From Paracoccaceae bacterium (GTDB taxonomy: Bacteria > Pseudomonadota > Alphaproteobacteria > Rhizobiales > Stappiaceae): a stretch of 35,078 bases of DNA. Every line of letters begins with the position of its first letter. Within the stretch, counting starts at the first letter, position 1. The notes under the pieces are model-generated. The model made no database searches. It was not told the origin of the DNA and saw nothing but the letters and a program-made list of their open reading frames with translations. The stretch is from positions 1-35,078 of the forward strand of contig PARB01000020.1 in NCBI GenBank assembly GCA_002709505.1, in the 5' to 3' direction. A program made the translations under genes and the position numbers. This document shows, in pieces, positions 32,046 to 35,078 of this stretch.

Positions 32046-32618
32046 TCAGCCGCGCGTTGCGAAGAAGCTGGCAAGCCGCGTCTGGATGTCCCGCGCAACG
32101 GTCTTTGCCGCACGGTCTTCCGCGTCGCGCTCGGCGCGCAGGTTGGCGAACCGCTGGCTGGAGAAGTCGAAGGACGCCGTGCCGAAGGCGCGCCCGGTCT
32201 CGAGCGTCCGGCCGGTCGCTATGTCGCTGAGCACATAGGTCGCATTCACCGTCACCGTATAGGCGGACGGAACGTCGGCGAGCCGCTCGACACCGACCTC
32301 GTTGAGCGGCCGGTCGATCAAGATCTTCAGCCGATAGCTCGATTCAGGAGCCTCGCGACCGCGCCGGAAGCCGAAGATCAGCTCGTTGCGCAGCACCTGG
32401 CCGACCCGGTCGAGATCGCGGCTCGACGCCGTCTGCACCGGATCGATGTCGATGCGGGCCAGCTCCTCGCTGAGGGCGGGAGACCCGCCCGGCATGCCCA
32501 CCGTGCCGTAGAGCGGACGCACCTGGCACCCGGCCGCGAACAGGGTGGCGCCAAGGGCCAGCGCAAGCGCGGCGCGGCGGGTCGGGCTTGCGGCCCTCAA
32601 GCGGTCAGACGACGACAT
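32046..32618 (-). CDS. lptE: LPS-assembly lipoprotein LptE
   Basis: LptE forms the outer-membrane plug of LptD and helps deliver lipopolysaccharide to the cell surface. The 190-residue product has a lipoprotein signal with lipobox FAAGC (Cys at residue 31), then VRPLYG, the family hallmark, followed by an alternating beta structure ([72 protein letters not shown]). The start overlaps the leuS stop by 14 bases, indicating translational coupling. Sequence conservation in this family is low, and the neighbours leuS and holA support the call. Confidence 0.92.
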   Translation of the reverse strand: MSSSDRLRAASPTRRAALALALGATLFAAGCQVRPLYGTVGMPGGSPALSEELARIDIDPVQTASSRDLDRVGQVLRNELIFGFRRGREAPESSYRLKILIDRPLNEVGVERLADVPSAYTVTVNATYVLSDIATGRTLETGRAFGTASFDFSSQRFANLRAERDAEDRAAKTVARDIQTRLASFFATRG

Positions 32619-35078
32619 TCACGATCCTCTGCGGCACGACGATGATCTTGCGCGCCGGCTTGCCGTCAAGCGCCTTCACCACCGCCTCGAGCTGCAGCGT
32701 AGCCGCTTCGACCTCCTCTTTGGAAGCCTCTCTTGAGATCGTGAGATCCGCGCGCTTCTTGCCGTTGACCTGCACGGGAAGCGTTACAGTCGCCTCGACG
32801 AGCAGCTCTTCCTCGATGTCCGGCCACGGCGTGGTTGCCAGCAGTTCGGCGTGACCGAAAACGCTCCAGCACTCCTCCGCCAGATGCGGCGCCATCGGCG
32901 CCATCATCTGCACCAGATAGCTGGCCGCCTCGCGGATGGCGAAACGCATGTCATTGGTCTCGTAGCCCGCCTGATAGGCCTTGCTCAGCGTGTTGACGAG
33001 CTCGTAGAGCCGGGCGACGGCCCGGTTGAAGGACAGCGCCTCGATGTCGGCGGACACCGCCGCGCAGGTCTTGTGCGTGGCACGGCGCAGCGCGGTCGCC
33101 GCCTCGCCGACCTCGGCCGGACGCACCCGGGCGGGCACATTCTCGACGATGTCGTTCACCAGACGCCAGACGCGCTGCATGAAGCGCCAGGAGCCTTGCA
33201 CGCCGGCTTCCGTCCACTGGACGTCGCGCTCGGGCGGGCTGTCCGACAGCATGAACCAGCGCGCGGTATCCGCGCCGTAGGTCTCGATGATGTCGGTCGG
33301 GTCGACTGTGTTCTTCTTCGACTTCGACATCTTCTCGATAGAGCCGATGGTGACCTCGCCGCCGCCGTCGATCAGGACGGCGCGCCGCGTCTCGCCTTCG
33401 CCCTCGATGCGCACGTCGCTCGGCGCGACCCAGGCGCCGTCGGCGGTGCGATAGGTCTCATGCGTGACCATGCCCTGCGTGAAGAGGCCCTTGAACGGCT
33501 CCTTGACGTTCAGGTGGCCGGTCTCGCTCATCGCCCGGGCGAAGAAGCGCGAATAGAGAAGATGCAGGATCGCGTGCTCGATGCCGCCGATGTACTGGTC
33601 GACCGGCAGCCAGGCGTTGGCCGCGTCCGGGTCCGTCGGCGTCTCCGCCTTCGGATCGGCGAAACGGGCGAAATACCAGGACGAGTCCACGAAGGTGTCC
33701 ATCGTGTCGGTCTCGCGCCGCGCCGGGCCCGCGCAGGACGGACACTCCACATGCCGCCAGGTCGGGTGGCGGTCGAGCGGGTTGCCCGGCTTGTCGAAAT
33801 CGATGTCCTCGGGCAGTTCGACCGGCAGGTCCTTGACCGGAACCGGCACCACGCCGCAATCGTCGCAATGGATGACCGGGATCGGGCAGCCCCAGTAGCG
33901 CTGGCGCGAGATGCCCCAGTCGCGCAGGCGGTAGTTCACCTGACGTTCGGCCTGCGAGATGCCGCCGACGGTCTGCAGTTCCAGTTTGACCGAAACCGCG
34001 TGCTTGGCCTCGTCGATGCCCAGACCGTTGAGGAAATCGGAATTGTAGATCGTGCCCTCGTCGGTGAAGGCTTCGGTGGTGATCTCGAAGGTCTCCGGGT
34101 CGGCGCCAAACGGCAACACCACCGGCTTGACCGGAAGGCGGTACTTGCGCGCGAAGTCGAGGTCCCGCTGGTCATGCGCCGGACAGGCGAAGATCGCCCC
34201 CGTGCCGTAGTCCATCAGGATGAAGTTGGCGATATAGACCGGCAGCGTCACATCCGGGTCGAGCGGATGCTTCACCCGCAGGCCCGTGTCGATGCCGATC
34301 TTTTCCGCCGTCTCGATCGCTTCCGCCGAGGTGCCGATGTGATGGCACTGCTCGATGAACTCAGCGATCTTGGGATTGTCAGCGGCCAGCGTCTGCGAAA
34401 TCGGATGGTCGGGCGACAGGCCCATGAACGATGCGCCGTAAAGCGTATCGGGACGGGTGGTGAAGATCTCCAGCGTCGTATCGCCCGTCGGCGCCGGCTC
34501 GGTGAACTCGAAGCGCACGCGCAGGCCTTCCGAGCGGCCGATCCAGTTCTTCTGCATCAGCCGGACCTTTTCCGGCCAGCGGTCGAGCGTCTCGATCGAG
34601 GTCAGAAGGTCTTCCGACCAGTCGGAGATCTTGAAGAACCACTGGGTCAGCTCGCGCTGTTCGACCAGCGCACCGGAGCGCCAGCCGCGTCCGTCGATCA
34701 CCTGCTCGTTGGCGAGCACGGTCATGTCGACCGGATCCCAGTTGACCTTGGAGTTCTTGCGGTAGGCGAGGCCCGCCTTCAGGAAATCCAGGAACAGCCG
34801 CTGCTGCTGGGTGTAATACTCCACATCGCAGGTCGCGAACTCGCGCGCCCAGTCGAGCGACAGGCCCATGATCTGGAGCTGTCCCCGCATCGTCTCGATG
34901 TTCTGGTAGGTCCAGTCGCGCGGATGCACCTTGTTCTGCATCGCCGCGTTTTCCGCGGGCATGCCGAAGGCGTCCCAGCCCATCGGATGCAGGACGTTGA
35001 ATCCCTTCGCCCGCTTGTAGCGCGCCACAACGTCGCCCATGGCATAGTTGCGCACATGGCCCATGTGGATGCGGCCCG
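32605..35078 (-). CDS. leuS: Leucyl-tRNA synthetase (5' end beyond window)
   Basis: LeuS attaches leucine to tRNA-Leu. The C-terminal 824 residues are present; only the first few tens of residues are missing. The HIGH-type signature appears as [14 protein letters not shown] at the right edge, the KMSKS loop as [13 protein letters not shown]. The large CP1 editing domain lies between ([26 protein letters not shown] and [21 protein letters not shown]). The anticodon-binding domain and the C-terminal appendix ([22 protein letters not shown]) follow. The last codons overlap the lptE start by 14 bases. Confidence 0.97.
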   Translation of the reverse strand, partial: GRIHMGHVRNYAMGDVVARYKRAKGFNVLHPMGWDAFGMPAENAAMQNKVHPRDWTYQNIETMRGQLQIMGLSLDWAREFATCDVEYYTQQQRLFLDFLKAGLAYRKNSKVNWDPVDMTVLANEQVIDGRGWRSGALVEQRELTQWFFKISDWSEDLLTSIETLDRWPEKVRLMQKNWIGRSEGLRVRFEFTEPAPTGDTTLEIFTTRPDTLYGASFMGLSPDHPISQTLAADNPKIAEFIEQCHHIGTSAEAIETAEKIGIDTGLRVKHPLDPDVTLPVYIANFILMDYGTGAIFACPAHDQRDLDFARKYRLPVKPVVLPFGADPETFEITTEAFTDEGTIYNSDFLNGLGIDEAKHAVSVKLELQTVGGISQAERQVNYRLRDWGISRQRYWGCPIPVIHCDDCGVVPVPVKDLPVELPEDIDFDKPGNPLDRHPTWRHVECPSCAGPARRETDTMDTFVDSSWYFARFADPKAETPTDPDAANAWLPVDQYIGGIEHAILHLLYSRFFARAMSETGHLNVKEPFKGLFTQGMVTHETYRTADGAWVAPSDVRIEGEGETRRAVLIDGGGEVTIGSIEKMSKSKKNTVDPTDIIETYGADTARWFMLSDSPPERDVQWTEAGVQGSWRFMQRVWRLVNDIVENVPARVRPAEVGEAATALRRATHKTCAAVSADIEALSFNRAVARLYELVNTLSKAYQAGYETNDMRFAIREAASYLVQMMAPMAPHLAEECWSVFGHAELLATTPWPDIEEELLVEATVTLPVQVNGKKRADLTISREASKEEVEAATLQLEAVVKALDGKPARKIIVVPQRIVNVVV

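Noticed and set aside
1-35078. Mobile elements, CRISPR arrays, phage or toxin-antitoxin genes
   Set aside because: No transposase, integrase other than XerD, direct repeat array or tRNA-associated insertion was seen; gene order is typical of the core chromosome.

Overview
The window is chromosomal DNA from a GC-rich alphaproteobacterium. It most likely belongs to the Hyphomicrobiales (Rhizobiales), possibly near Stappia/Roseibium/Labrenzia. This is inferred from three things: typical gene order (cobS, J-domain gene, bolA, CNNM-aroB-aroK, xerD; and leuS-lptE-holA), the imuA-imuB-dnaE2 cassette with a GTTC-N7-GTTC LexA box, and the ethylmalonyl-CoA pathway. No tRNA, rRNA, insertion sequence, phage or CRISPR array was seen. 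Coding density is high and most genes are intact; only cobS (left edge) and leuS (right edge) are cut.

Layout. 1-5.4 kb: cobS (cobalt insertion for B12), a J-domain protein with a Cys/His cluster, bolA, and a minus-strand aroK-aroB-CNNM unit, divergent from a 47-residue membrane peptide gene and xerD. 6.4-9.8 kb: mesaconyl-CoA hydratase (mch), then a beta-carbonic anhydrase, an SbtA-like bicarbonate permease and an SbtB/PII-like partner. 9.8-15.6 kb: the SOS mutagenesis cassette imuA-imuB-dnaE2, read leftwards from a LexA-controlled promoter. 15.8-18.6 kb: a polysaccharide flippase and a CelD/FemAB-like acyltransferase with a CtrA-type box between them. 18.7-24.7 kb: an acyl-CoA synthetase, a CAP-domain lipoprotein and crotonyl-CoA carboxylase/reductase (ccr), divergent from ethylmalonyl-CoA mutase (ecm). 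24.7-26.8 kb: a MOSC protein and a MarR regulator with a C-terminal four-cysteine tail, divergent from an unknown exported protein across a twin operator. 26.9-35.1 kb: a GH25 lysozyme-like lipoprotein, a BON-LysM protein, xthA, a quinone-oxidoreductase-like enzyme, a SpoU methyltransferase, holA, lptE and leuS.

How the genes work together. Three ethylmalonyl-CoA pathway enzymes (Ccr, Ecm, Mch) lie within about 18 kb. Ccr fixes CO2 and Ecm needs adenosylcobalamin. The same window carries a bicarbonate uptake/hydration module (carbonic anhydrase, SbtA, SbtB) next to mch, and cobS of the cobaltochelatase. A functional link between inorganic-carbon supply and acetyl-CoA assimilation is an attractive inference, not proven by the sequence. 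The other region worth attention is the MarR-Cys4/MOSC/exported-protein locus, where promoter and operator architecture can be read directly.
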